From RGIG6375 sp964472725 (lineage in GTDB: Bacteria; Bacillota; Clostridia; Oscillospirales; Oscillospiraceae), in NCBI GenBank assembly GCA_964472725.1, contig CAYYLZ010000002.1, positions 17,257 to 81,256 of the forward strand: a DNA stretch of 64,000 nt, read 5' to 3'. Below are positions 19,257 through 27,543 of the stretch, one piece after another. Made by a program: the position numbers and the translations under genes. The notes beneath the pieces were generated by a model, which was not told the DNA's origin, ran no database searches, and saw only the letters and a list, made by a program, of their open reading frames with translations. Numbering within the stretch: position 1 is the stretch's first letter; each line of letters opens with the position of its first letter.

Positions 19257-20324
19257 ATGACCGAGAAAACTCATTCAATATTCAAAAAAGCCGCTGTGTG
19301 GTTGCTGTCTGCATTAGTAATATTGCTGACTATCAAGCTTATAATACCAACGTTTTGGCCGTTTATTCTCGCATTCTTCCTCGCTATGCTTCTTGACCCG
19401 CTTATAAATCGTCTGCGTGAAAGGTTCCGTATGAAACGAGGTTTTGCCTCAGCTTTCATCGTTACGCTTTTTCTTGCCCTCTTCCTGGGCGGAGCAGCGT
19501 TTATTATTATCCGGCTTTTTTCAGTCGTCGGCAATCACCTAAAAAACATGCCGGCCACACTAAGCAGAATAGCTATTCCGTCCACCGATTTACCGCAGCG
19601 TCTGGAGCGCATTGCCGAGGCACTGCCGGAAGAACTGACCGGTATCTTCCGCAACATTCTCGAAAGTCTGCGCACTCAAGCCGCCGCACTCCCCTCACGG
19701 TTATATACCCGCTTCTTCGATTTTATTTCCAATGTCGCCTCGAAAGCGCCCGACATCTTATTCTCCGTGCTGATGCTGGCACTGGGTCTGTATTTTATCA
19801 GCGCAGGCCTGCCCGCCGTGCGAAGCTTCATTATGCGGCAGCTGCCGGCAAAGCTTCGTACAAAAGTCGGAACAATAAAGGGCGACATACTTTCCACTAT
19901 AAAGGGTTGGGGCACGGCACAGCTTAAGCTCATGCTGCTGTGTTTCTTCGAGCTATCTTCCGCGTTCCTGTTGATGCGTCTGGAAAACGCGATTCTATTT
20001 GCCGCCGGAATAGCCCTTATTGACGCGCTACCTGTTTTTGGCATAGGACTTGCGCTCTTACCCTGGGCAATATTCTCACTGCTTACCGGGAATTATCATC
20101 GCGCTGCACTTATAGCGCTGACTTACGCCTTGATAAATCTTGTGAGAAGCTGTCTCGAGCCCCGCCTGCTTGGTGAGCAGACCGGACTTCACCCTGCGGC
20201 AACTCTCATTACAGTATATGCCGGTTACCGAGTATCTGGCGTATCGGGTATGATACTTTTCCCAATATTTCTTATGCTCCTGAAGCAATTCAATGACCGT
20301 GGTTGGGTAAAGCTGTGGCGATAA
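19257..20324 (+). CDS. ytvI: Sporulation membrane protein YtvI-like (AI-2E transporter family)
   Basis: About 355 residues with roughly seven hydrophobic segments in the AI-2E/YtvI pattern: IIPTFWPFILAFFLAMLLDP near the start, a middle amphipathic region, then ALIDALPVFGIGLALLPWAI and the C-terminal LLGEQTGLHPAATLITVYAG. YtvI relatives belong to sporulation regulons but their substrate is not known. No strong ribosome site is visible; I use the ATG at 19257 over the in-frame TTG at 19242. Confidence 0.85.
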   Translation: MTEKTHSIFKKAAVWLLSALVILLTIKLIIPTFWPFILAFFLAMLLDPLINRLRERFRMKRGFASAFIVTLFLALFLGGAAFIIIRLFSVVGNHLKNMPATLSRIAIPSTDLPQRLERIAEALPEELTGIFRNILESLRTQAAALPSRLYTRFFDFISNVASKAPDILFSVLMLALGLYFISAGLPAVRSFIMRQLPAKLRTKVGTIKGDILSTIKGWGTAQLKLMLLCFFELSSAFLLMRLENAILFAAGIALIDALPVFGIGLALLPWAIFSLLTGNYHRAALIALTYALINLVRSCLEPRLLGEQTGLHPAATLITVYAGYRVSGVSGMILFPIFLMLLKQFNDRGWVKLWR

Positions 20325-20325
20325 A

Positions 20326-20353
20326 AAATCCCATGTCAGGCGACATGGGATTT
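20326..20353. terminator. Shared terminator between ytvI and the cysteine desulfurase gene
   Basis: A perfect 12-base stem (20326-20337 with 20342-20353) with A and T flanks, between convergent genes. Confidence 0.85.
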
Positions 20354-20358
20354 CATTG

Positions 20359-21495
20359 TTACTTAAGTACCGTATAGAGTACGGCGCGGGCATCTGCCAA
20401 TGCTGCCACAAATGTATTCATTTCCTCCGCAGTATTCTCATGGGAAAGACTTACTCGCAGACTTCCGTCCATTACATCATTAGCAAGCCCCATTGCTTCA
20501 AGAACGTGGCTGCGCTTACCACGCTTGCATGCGCTTCCCTTTGATACACATATTCCCTGCGCATCAAGAAAGTTCATCATTACCTCGCTCTTGTATCCGG
20601 GCATTGAAATACTAAGGATATGTGGTGCTGTTCCCGCTCCGGTGATTACGCACTCCGGCAAATTATCAGTCAGCAGCTGACGCAATTGCTCCTTCAGAGC
20701 GTTCATGTGCGCGCTGTTTTCACCAAGCTTTTTGAAGCCTGTTTCCACAGCTGCTGCAAAGCCGGCAATGGCAGGCAAGCCCTCCGTACCGGAACGGTAA
20801 CCGTTCTCCTGTCCACCGCCGAAAATGAGCGGAGGCAGGTGCAGGCCTTTCTTGATATACAGTGCACCTACGCCCTTGGGGCCATGGATTTTATGGGAGC
20901 TTACTGAAATCATATCTGCGCCGAGGGTCTTTGCCTTGAAGGGTAATTTAAGGAAGCCCTGAACCGCGTCCACATGAAGCAGCGCTCGGCTTTTTTTAAG
21001 TTTTATTGCTCTTGCGATATCCGTTATCGGGAATACGCAGCCGGTTTCGTTGTTGACCATCATAACGGATATAAGCGCCGTATCCGGGCGAATTGCGTCC
21101 GCAAAGCGCTGAGCGGGAATATTTCCGTCTGCATCAGGTTTTATATACTCAACCTCGAAGCCGAGGCGTTCAAGCTCCTTCATTGACTTGAGCACTGCGT
21201 CGTGCTCGACAGCTGTGGTGATAATGTGCTTACCAACTCTCGAGTTATGCTTCGCGCCGTTGATGATAGCCCAATTGTCCGCTTCAGTGCCGCCCGAAGT
21301 GAAGAATATCTCTTCACGCAGCGCGCCAAGCGCTTTAGCTACTTTATCACGGCTGGATACCAGCAGCTCGCCCGCCGCTCTTCCCAGGGCATGTCCCGAA
21401 GATGGGTTGCCGTAATTCTCTGTCATAGCCTCCAGTACTGCCCTTGCGGCTTCCGGGCATACCTTTGTAGTGGCTGAATTATCGAGATAGATCAT
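20359..21495 (-). CDS. Cysteine desulfurase (NifS/IscS family)
   Basis: A 378-residue PLP enzyme that takes sulfur from cysteine for Fe-S clusters or tRNA thiolation. MIYLDNSATTKV begins the protein. The PLP lysine is in SVSSHKIHGPKG, and the persulfide cysteine is in VSKGSACKRGKRSHVLEAMG. There is no iscU, thiI or mnmA next to it. Its ATG overlaps the stop of the small HPr-like gene (ATGA), so translation is coupled to that gene. Which sulfur acceptor it serves cannot be read from the context, although mtaB is divergently encoded nearby. Confidence 0.93.
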   Translation of the reverse strand: MIYLDNSATTKVCPEAARAVLEAMTENYGNPSSGHALGRAAGELLVSSRDKVAKALGALREEIFFTSGGTEADNWAIINGAKHNSRVGKHIITTAVEHDAVLKSMKELERLGFEVEYIKPDADGNIPAQRFADAIRPDTALISVMMVNNETGCVFPITDIARAIKLKKSRALLHVDAVQGFLKLPFKAKTLGADMISVSSHKIHGPKGVGALYIKKGLHLPPLIFGGGQENGYRSGTEGLPAIAGFAAAVETGFKKLGENSAHMNALKEQLRQLLTDNLPECVITGAGTAPHILSISMPGYKSEVMMNFLDAQGICVSKGSACKRGKRSHVLEAMGLANDVMDGSLRVSLSHENTAEEMNTFVAALADARAVLYTVLK

Positions 21496-21731
21496 TCTTC
21501 AACTACCAGATGCTTTATGGGTTCTCTAAAGCGCTCAGCGTCGTGGTTGGTACCGTGGACATGAACCTCAACAGGCTTGGAAAGGTCGAGGCTGAATATT
21601 CCGAGAAGGGATTTGGCATCTATGGTATAGCGTCCGGACACTACATCAGCATCACACATTTGCATATTGGCATTGGTTACGAAGTTGCGTACGTCTTCGA
21701 TGGTAACGAGCTGAATTTTAAAAACAGTCAC
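21492..21731 (-). CDS. HPr-like protein lacking the phosphorylatable histidine
   Basis: A 79-residue protein with the second half of HPr clearly present: VVSGRYTIDAKSLLGIFSLD, where Ser41 aligns with the regulatory Ser46 of HPr. In the first half, the His15-Arg-Pro-Ala active site is replaced by IEDVRNFVTN, so it cannot accept phosphate from PEP through EI. It resembles the Crh-like/HPr-like proteins of Firmicutes that keep only the serine site. Coupled by ATGA overlap to the cysteine desulfurase gene. A regulatory role is inference. Confidence 0.8.
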   Translation of the reverse strand: MTVFKIQLVTIEDVRNFVTNANMQMCDADVVSGRYTIDAKSLLGIFSLDLSKPVEVHVHGTNHDAERFREPIKHLVVEE

Positions 21732-21842
21732 AATATATCCTCCTTAGCAAGCAAGACTTATGCTTGAATATTATCTCTAATTAATATATTATAAAATCAC
21801 GACAATCACTTGTCAAATACTTTAGCGGCAGGAGCAGCAGAT

Positions 21843-23129
21843 ATGAAGATATCCATCACCACCTTGGGCTGCAAGGTCAACCAATTTGAAAGTCAAGCGC
21901 TGGAAACGCTCTTTTCCCAGCGCGGACATGAGATAGTTTCCCCGGACGAGAGCGCAGATGTATGTATCATAAACAGCTGCGCGGTTACTGCCGAAAGCGG
22001 ACGCAAATCCCGCCAGGCCGCCCGTCAGGCAATGGGGCGCAATCCCGCTGCGCTTATCGCCGTATGCGGCTGCTGGTCGCAGGTAAGCCCCGAAGAGGCA
22101 AAAGAACTGGGTGCGCATATCGTTTCCGGCAGCGGCGACCGCCGCGGCTTCGCCGATGAGATTGAAAAAGCATATGAGGAACGCCGCCGCGCCGTTCTTA
22201 CCGATGACGCAATGAAGCGCCGCGTATTTGAGCCGCTGCCCGCCGGTCGTCTCCACGGACGCACCCGTGCAATGCTCAAGGTTCAGGACGGCTGCGTAAA
22301 TTTCTGCTCCTATTGCATTATTCCCTACGCCCGAGGTCCTATTCGCAGCCTGCCTATAAACGACGCCGTTGCTGAAGCCCGCCGCGTTGCTGAAGCCGGT
22401 ATCAAAGAAATAGTTATAACGGGCATCGAGATTGCTTCCTACGGACGCGATCTGAAAGACGGCAGCGACCTGCCCGCACTGGTTGCCGCCATAGCCGAGG
22501 CCGTACCCAACACTCGCCTGCGCCTCGGTTCCCTGGAGCCGCGCGTGATAACCCGTGAATTCTGCCAGCTGCTGGCCGGGATCCCCATGCTCTGCAATCA
22601 CTTCCACCTATCCCTGCAAAGCGGCTGCGACGCAACCCTCAAGCGCATGAACCGCAAATACGATACCGCCCGTTTCTACGAATCCGTACAGCTTCTCCGT
22701 GAATTTTTCCCCGGCTGCGGCCTCACCGCCGACCTCATTACAGGCTTCCCCGGCGAGGACGAAGATGAATTTGCTCAGACTATGGCATTCATCGAGAAAT
22801 GCGCCTTCTCCTCGATGCACATTTTCCCCTACTCAATTCGTCCGGGTACGGTTGCCGCAACTATGCCCTTGCAGAATAACAAGAGCCTTAAAAAGGAGCG
22901 TGCCAATCGTGCAATTGCTCTTGCCAAGCGTATGAGCGAGGAGTACCTCGAAAGCTGCGTAGGCACGACCTGTTCCGTGCTATTTGAGTCCAAAGCCGAA
23001 ACAGGCTCTCTCGGTCACGCGGAAAACTACTGCGAAGTGCAGGTAGACACACCAGATTTGAGCGGAGAGATTCGCAATGTCGGGATCACAGGACACCGAA
23101 ACGGGATTCTTATAGGCCAAATTTGCTAA
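21843..23129 (+). CDS. mtaB: tRNA t6A37 methylthiotransferase MtaB
   Basis: Radical-SAM enzyme that adds a methylthio group to t6A37 of tRNA, giving ms2t6A. About 428 residues. The UPF0004 domain starts ISITTLGCKVNQFESQALE. The radical-SAM cluster is DGCVNFCSYCIIPYARG, and GITADLITGFPGEDEDEF-like signature residues follow. The C-terminal TRAM-like region is short. The ATG at 21843 has AGGAG eight bases upstream; the frame is also open from a TTG at 21810. With tcdA also in this window, two t6A-modifying enzymes are present. Confidence 0.93.
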   Translation: MKISITTLGCKVNQFESQALETLFSQRGHEIVSPDESADVCIINSCAVTAESGRKSRQAARQAMGRNPAALIAVCGCWSQVSPEEAKELGAHIVSGSGDRRGFADEIEKAYEERRRAVLTDDAMKRRVFEPLPAGRLHGRTRAMLKVQDGCVNFCSYCIIPYARGPIRSLPINDAVAEARRVAEAGIKEIVITGIEIASYGRDLKDGSDLPALVAAIAEAVPNTRLRLGSLEPRVITREFCQLLAGIPMLCNHFHLSLQSGCDATLKRMNRKYDTARFYESVQLLREFFPGCGLTADLITGFPGEDEDEFAQTMAFIEKCAFSSMHIFPYSIRPGTVAATMPLQNNKSLKKERANRAIALAKRMSEEYLESCVGTTCSVLFESKAETGSLGHAENYCEVQVDTPDLSGEIRNVGITGHRNGILIGQIC

Positions 23130-23196
23130 AATATACAATTTGTTCAGGCAAAGTTTTTATACTTTAGCGAATTACCGAAAGAGAACGTGTTCGCCT

Positions 23197-23225
23197 TTGA
23201 CATGTAAATTTCGTTGTAGTATAAT
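23197..23225 (+). promoter_or_regulatory. Consensus SigA promoter for serC-serA
   Basis: TTGACA (23197-23202), 17 bases, TATAAT (23220-23225): a perfect match to both boxes at ideal spacing. Confidence 0.9.
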
Positions 23226-23235
23226 TTTAAATTAT

Positions 23236-23267
23236 AAACACGGACACGTAGCCGCGTGGCCGTGTTT
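23236..23267 (+). promoter_or_regulatory. Leader hairpin before serC, possible attenuator
   Basis: An 8-base outer stem (23236-23243 with 23260-23267) plus an inner 4-base stem begin a few bases after the expected transcript start. They are followed by GTTTAAATATTTTT and the serC ribosome site. The T-rich tract makes it terminator-like. I see no second alternative stem, T-box or known riboswitch, so it could instead be a 5' stabiliser. Confidence 0.5.
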
Positions 23268-23299
23268 GTTTAAATATTTTTCATTAGGAGGTAAAACCT

Positions 23300-24397
23300 A
23301 TGTCTATGGCCAATGAAAGAATCTATAACTTCGCCGCCGGCCCTTCCATGCTCCCTCTCGAAGTACTTGAGCAAGCAGGCTCAGAAATCACCAACTTCGG
23401 CGGTTCAGGTATGTCAGTTATGGAGATGAGCCACAGAAGTAAGGTTTATCTCTCCATATTCGAGGAAACTAAGGCTGATTTTAAGCGCATCTTCAATGTA
23501 CCCGATACCCATGAAATTCTCTTCCTCGGCGGCGGCGCTACCCTGCAGTTTGCAATGGTCGCAATGAACCTTATTTCCCGTACCGGCAAGGCTGACTACG
23601 CCGTTACCGGCAGCTTCGCAAAGAAAGCTTACGACGAGGCAGTCAAGCACGGTGATGTCCGTATCGCCGTTTCCACTGCCGACTGCAACCACACCCGTAT
23701 TCCCACTCAGGAAGAGCTGGATATCCGCAGCGACGCTTCTTATTTCTACTATACCGCAAACAACACCATATACGGCACCGAGTGGAAGTATACTCCCGAA
23801 GTACCCGAAGGCGTAATTCTTGTAAGCGATATGAGTTCCGATATTCTCTCCCGCCCTGTTGATGTTTCCAAGTACGGCATCATCTTTGCAGGCGCTCAGA
23901 AGAATATGGGTCCTGCCGGTGTTACCGTGGCCATCGTTGACAAATCCATTACCGGAAATGCCCTGCCCTACACCCCCGTAATGCTGGACTACGCTGCCAT
24001 GATAAAGGGCGACAGCATGCACAACACTCCTCCCTGCTGGAATATTTATATGCTGGGTCTGGTTCTCAAGTGGCTGGATAAACAGGGCGGCATTGAGGGT
24101 ATGCAGGCAATAAAATATGACAAGGCAAAGCTTCTCTATGATTACATAGACAACAGCAAACTCTTCAATTGCGCCGTTGCGCCCGAAGCCCGCAGCGATA
24201 TGAACGTTGTCTTTACCACCGGTGACGCAGACCTGGACAAAAAGTTTGCCGCAGACGCCACCAAGGCGGGTATGTCCAATCTTAACGGTCACCGCAGCGT
24301 TGGCGGTATGCGCGCTTCCATCTACAACGCCATGCCCACCGAAGGTGTAAAGTATCTGATCGAATTCATGAAAAAGTTTGAACAGGAAAACGGATAA
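23300..24397 (+). CDS. serC: Phosphoserine aminotransferase
   Basis: PLP enzyme converting 3-phosphohydroxypyruvate and glutamate to phosphoserine. 365 residues, class V aminotransferase. The start region RIYNFAAGPSMLPLEVLEQA, the MEMSHRSK block and the PLP lysine in IFAGAQKNMGPAGVT are typical. GGAGGTAAAACCT precedes the ATG. It is the first gene of an operon with serA, 30 bases downstream; the phosphatase serB is not here. Confidence 0.97.
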   Translation: MSMANERIYNFAAGPSMLPLEVLEQAGSEITNFGGSGMSVMEMSHRSKVYLSIFEETKADFKRIFNVPDTHEILFLGGGATLQFAMVAMNLISRTGKADYAVTGSFAKKAYDEAVKHGDVRIAVSTADCNHTRIPTQEELDIRSDASYFYYTANNTIYGTEWKYTPEVPEGVILVSDMSSDILSRPVDVSKYGIIFAGAQKNMGPAGVTVAIVDKSITGNALPYTPVMLDYAAMIKGDSMHNTPPCWNIYMLGLVLKWLDKQGGIEGMQAIKYDKAKLLYDYIDNSKLFNCAVAPEARSDMNVVFTTGDADLDKKFAADATKAGMSNLNGHRSVGGMRASIYNAMPTEGVKYLIEFMKKFEQENG

Positions 24398-24427
24398 CTC
24401 CGCTCTCCGCTTATGGAGGTTACATAT

Positions 24428-25579
24428 ATGTTTACAGTAAAAACTCTTAATAAAATCGCCGCTATCGGCACCAACCGCCTTGATAAGGCGTATTTCACTA
24501 TCGACGATAACACGGAAGCCCCCGATGCTATAATTGTCCGCTCCGCAAAGATGGCTGATTATCCCCTTAATCCCGAGCTTGCCTGCATTGCGAGAGCCGG
24601 CGCAGGCTACAACAATATCCCCACTGATAAGTGTGCCGAAGCAGGCATCGTTGTTTTCAACACTCCCGGCGCAAACGCCAATGGCGTCAAGGAACTTGTT
24701 ATCTGCGCAATGCTGCTCGCTTCCCGAAAGGTAGTAAATGGCATCAACTGGGTAAAGAGCATTTCCGACAAGGGTGACGAGGTCGCCGCTCTTGTAGAAA
24801 AAGGCAAGAGTGAATTTACCGGCCCCGAAATCATGGGCAAGACTCTTGGCCTTATCGGTCTTGGCGCTATCGGCGCAAAGGTCGCAAAGGCCGCCAAGGC
24901 GCTCGGCATGACGGTATACGGCTACGACCCCTTCCTCTCCGACGCACTTAAAGCTGAGCTTGAAGGCTATGTTACCATAGCAGCCACCCTCGATGAGATT
25001 TACGCCGCAGCTGATTACATTTCACTCCATGTTCCCTGCAACGACGCAACCAAAAACACGGTTTGCTCCGAAAGCATCGCTAAGATGAAGGACGGAGTTC
25101 GTATCGTCAACATCGCCCGTGGTGAGCTGGTAAACGACGATGACGTTCTCGCAGCCCTCGACACCGGCAAGGTTGCCGCTTACGTCACTGATTTCCCCGA
25201 CGGAAAACTGGCTGCCAGCGACAAGGTAATTGCTATCCCCCATCTTGGCGCCTCCACTCCCGAGAGCGAAGATAACTGCGCCATTATGGCTGCCGATCAG
25301 ATTTCGGAATATATGCTGCGCGGAAACATTGTAAACTCCGTGAACCTTCCCAACATCACTTTGGAAAAGAGCGGAGCAGCCCGCGTTGTTATTATCCGCA
25401 AGGCTGAGGTTGAGCTTACTGCCCTGCTTAATGCAGTCGCAGCCGCCGGAGCCAAGGTTGTCGGCAGCGCTGACAAGACACGCGGAGCCTACGCGGCCGC
25501 CATTATTGACACCGATATTCCCGTTGCCGCAGACGACTTTGCGGGCATTGACGGTATACTCAAAGTAAGGACAATATGA
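24428..25579 (+). CDS. serA: D-3-phosphoglycerate dehydrogenase
   Basis: Oxidises 3-phosphoglycerate to 3-phosphohydroxypyruvate, the first step to serine. About 383 residues. The NAD motif GLIGLGAIGAKVAKAAKALG is in the middle, RIVNIARGELVNDDDV holds the catalytic Arg region, and the catalytic His is in IPHLGASTPESEDN. The C-terminal ~75 residues (from ARVVIIRKAEVELTALLNAV) look like an ACT-type domain. GGAGG precedes the ATG at 24428. Co-transcribed with serC. Confidence 0.95.
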   Translation: MFTVKTLNKIAAIGTNRLDKAYFTIDDNTEAPDAIIVRSAKMADYPLNPELACIARAGAGYNNIPTDKCAEAGIVVFNTPGANANGVKELVICAMLLASRKVVNGINWVKSISDKGDEVAALVEKGKSEFTGPEIMGKTLGLIGLGAIGAKVAKAAKALGMTVYGYDPFLSDALKAELEGYVTIAATLDEIYAAADYISLHVPCNDATKNTVCSESIAKMKDGVRIVNIARGELVNDDDVLAALDTGKVAAYVTDFPDGKLAASDKVIAIPHLGASTPESEDNCAIMAADQISEYMLRGNIVNSVNLPNITLEKSGAARVVIIRKAEVELTALLNAVAAAGAKVVGSADKTRGAYAAAIIDTDIPVAADDFAGIDGILKVRTI

Positions 25580-25590
25580 TAATTCACATC

Positions 25591-25626
25591 AAAAGCCGAC
25601 GGAATTGCCCGCCGGCTTTTGATTTT
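25591..25626 (+). terminator. Terminator of serC-serA
   Basis: Stem AAAAGCCGACGG with CCGCCGGCTTTT (one mismatch pair) followed by GATTTTG. Confidence 0.75.
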
Positions 25627-25736
25627 GCACAAATTTCTGAAAAACTGAACATATTACTTGCTTTACGGTTGAAAATATGGCAAAATAAATTGACTAACTT
25701 TATCAACTAATGCAATCATTGCAAGGAGGAAATATT

Positions 25737-27299
25737 ATGGCAAAATTTATTACCGCCCAGGAAGCCGCTGCCCTTATTCCCGACCACGCTACAGTCGGCG
25801 TAGGCGGCATGGGTCTTGCAGGCTGGCCTGAGGAAATTGCCTGCGCCATTCGCGACAGATTTAAAGAGACCGGTCATCCCTGCGACATGAACCTGAAGCA
25901 GGCCAGCGCCATGGGCGACTGGAAGACCCGCGGCACCACCCGCCTCGGTGAAGCAGGCCCCGGCCTTGTTACCCGTTGGTCCGGCGCTCACGTCGGCAGC
26001 TCCTTCGCTCTGCGCGATCTCGCCCTCGAGAACAAGCTGCAGTGCCACTGCCTGCCCCAGGGCGTTATTGTTAACCTTTGGCGTGAAATCGCAGCAGGTC
26101 GTCCCGGTCTGCTGACCAAGGTTGGTCTCGGTACCTTCGTCGACCCCCGCGTACAGGGTGGTAAGATGAACGAGGCTGCTACCGATGATCTGGTTGAAGT
26201 TGTAAACTTCCAGGGTGAAGAGTATCTGTTCTACAAGGGCTTCAAGGTTGACGTAGCTCTCCTGCGCGGCACCGTAGCCGATGAGAATGGCAACATCACC
26301 TTTGAGCACGAAGGCTTCATCAACGAGGGCTTTGCCATCGCCGCTGCCGCAAAGAACACCGGCGGTATCGTTATCGTTCAGGTCGAGTACCTCTGCAAGA
26401 AGGGTACCATCGCTCCCAAGGACGTTAAGATCCCCGGCATCATGGTTGACTATGTTGTTCAGGCTACCGATAAGGACGCTTGCTGGCAGACCGAGGGCCT
26501 CTACTTCGAGCCCGCTTTCTCCGGCCAGATCAAGAAGCCCCTCAACGCCATCGACAGACTTCCTTTCGACGAGCGCAAGATCATCTGCCGCCGCGTCGCT
26601 ATGGAGCTGAAGAAGGGCGACGTTATCAACCTCGGCGTTGGTATCCCCGCTGATACCGCAAAGGTTGTTAACGAGGAAGCCAACATTGACGACTTCGTTA
26701 TGAGCACCGAGAGTGGCATGATCGGTGGCGTACCCGCTGCCCTGCCCAACTTCGGTTCCGCATACAACGCAGAAGCCTGCATTGACCACGGCTATATGTT
26801 CGACCTCATCGACGGCGGCGGTCTCAACATGACCTGCCTGGGCCTCGGCGAAGTTGACGTAGACGGCAACAACAACGTAAGCTTCCTCGGCAAGATGATG
26901 ACCGGCCCCGGCGGCTTCATCAACATCACTCAGGCCACTCCCAAGGTTGTCTTCTGCGGCACCTTCATGGGTAAGGCAAAGCTGAAGCCCGGTAACGGCA
27001 AGTTGGAAATCGTCGAAGAAGGCAAGATCCGCAAGTTCGTCAACAAGGTAAAGCAGATCACCTTCGCCGGTCAGTACGCAGGCAAGGATCAGATCGTCCT
27101 TTACGTTACCGAGCGCGCTGTATTCCAGCTCATCGACCACAAGGTCACCCTCATCGAGATCGCTCCCGGCATCGACCTGGAGAAGGATATTCTCGCCAAC
27201 ATGGACTTCAAGCCCGAGATTTCTCCCAACCTGAAGCTCATGGACGCCGAGATCTTCAACGAGACCTGGGGCGGCCTGGCAAAGTACGTAGAGAAGTAA
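25737..27299 (+). CDS. Acyl-CoA:acetate CoA-transferase (YdiF/propionate CoA-transferase type)
   Basis: A 520-residue fused alpha-beta CoA-transferase that moves CoA between short-chain acyl groups. The glycine-rich first half includes VGVGGMGLAGWPEEIACAI; the catalytic Glu is in VMSTESGMIGGVPAAL, the E-x-G pattern of this family. Oxyanion-hole and CoA-loop regions (VINLGVGIPADTAKVV) are also intact. GCAAGGAGGAAATATT precedes the ATG at 25737. Likely role: acetate, propionate or lactate metabolism in fermentation. It is monocistronic, with a strong terminator. The exact acyl substrate cannot be told. Confidence 0.92.
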   Translation: MAKFITAQEAAALIPDHATVGVGGMGLAGWPEEIACAIRDRFKETGHPCDMNLKQASAMGDWKTRGTTRLGEAGPGLVTRWSGAHVGSSFALRDLALENKLQCHCLPQGVIVNLWREIAAGRPGLLTKVGLGTFVDPRVQGGKMNEAATDDLVEVVNFQGEEYLFYKGFKVDVALLRGTVADENGNITFEHEGFINEGFAIAAAAKNTGGIVIVQVEYLCKKGTIAPKDVKIPGIMVDYVVQATDKDACWQTEGLYFEPAFSGQIKKPLNAIDRLPFDERKIICRRVAMELKKGDVINLGVGIPADTAKVVNEEANIDDFVMSTESGMIGGVPAALPNFGSAYNAEACIDHGYMFDLIDGGGLNMTCLGLGEVDVDGNNNVSFLGKMMTGPGGFINITQATPKVVFCGTFMGKAKLKPGNGKLEIVEEGKIRKFVNKVKQITFAGQYAGKDQIVLYVTERAVFQLIDHKVTLIEIAPGIDLEKDILANMDFKPEISPNLKLMDAEIFNETWGGLAKYVEK

Positions 27300-27317
27300 T
27301 TTATATTTTAATATTTG

Positions 27318-27352
27318 AAAAGGCTGTACCGAATTCGGTACAGCCTTTTTTA
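27318..27352 (+). terminator. Terminator of the CoA-transferase gene
   Basis: Stem AAAAGGCTGTACCG with CGGTACAGCCTTTT around AATT, followed by further T residues. Confidence 0.9.
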
Positions 27353-27509
27353 TTCTCAAAGTATTCTCCCCGTTTTTTAGTCACTTAGGGGAGCATATTA
27401 TGTATTCACACTTTTGTCAAGTGCGTTCCAGCAGTATTTACACAAGTTTTGATAAATGTTGTTTATTGCAAATATTACCTCAATATGCTTCGTTAATCAC
27501 AACATATAA

Positions 27510-27534
27510 GGGCTGTACCGCTTGGTACAGCCCC
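27510..27534 (-). terminator. Hairpin at the 3' end of the lyase gene
   Basis: GGGCTGTACC with GGTACAGCCC around a 4-base loop. On the minus strand it is followed only by TTATATGTT, so it is a weak terminator. Its stem repeats that of the terminator at 27318-27352. Confidence 0.55.
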
Positions 27535-27543
27535 TTGTGGTCT

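Noticed and set aside
25716..27359. A 547-codon open frame opposite the CoA-transferase gene
   Set aside because: It is a shadow of a strongly coding plus-strand gene with no family motif.
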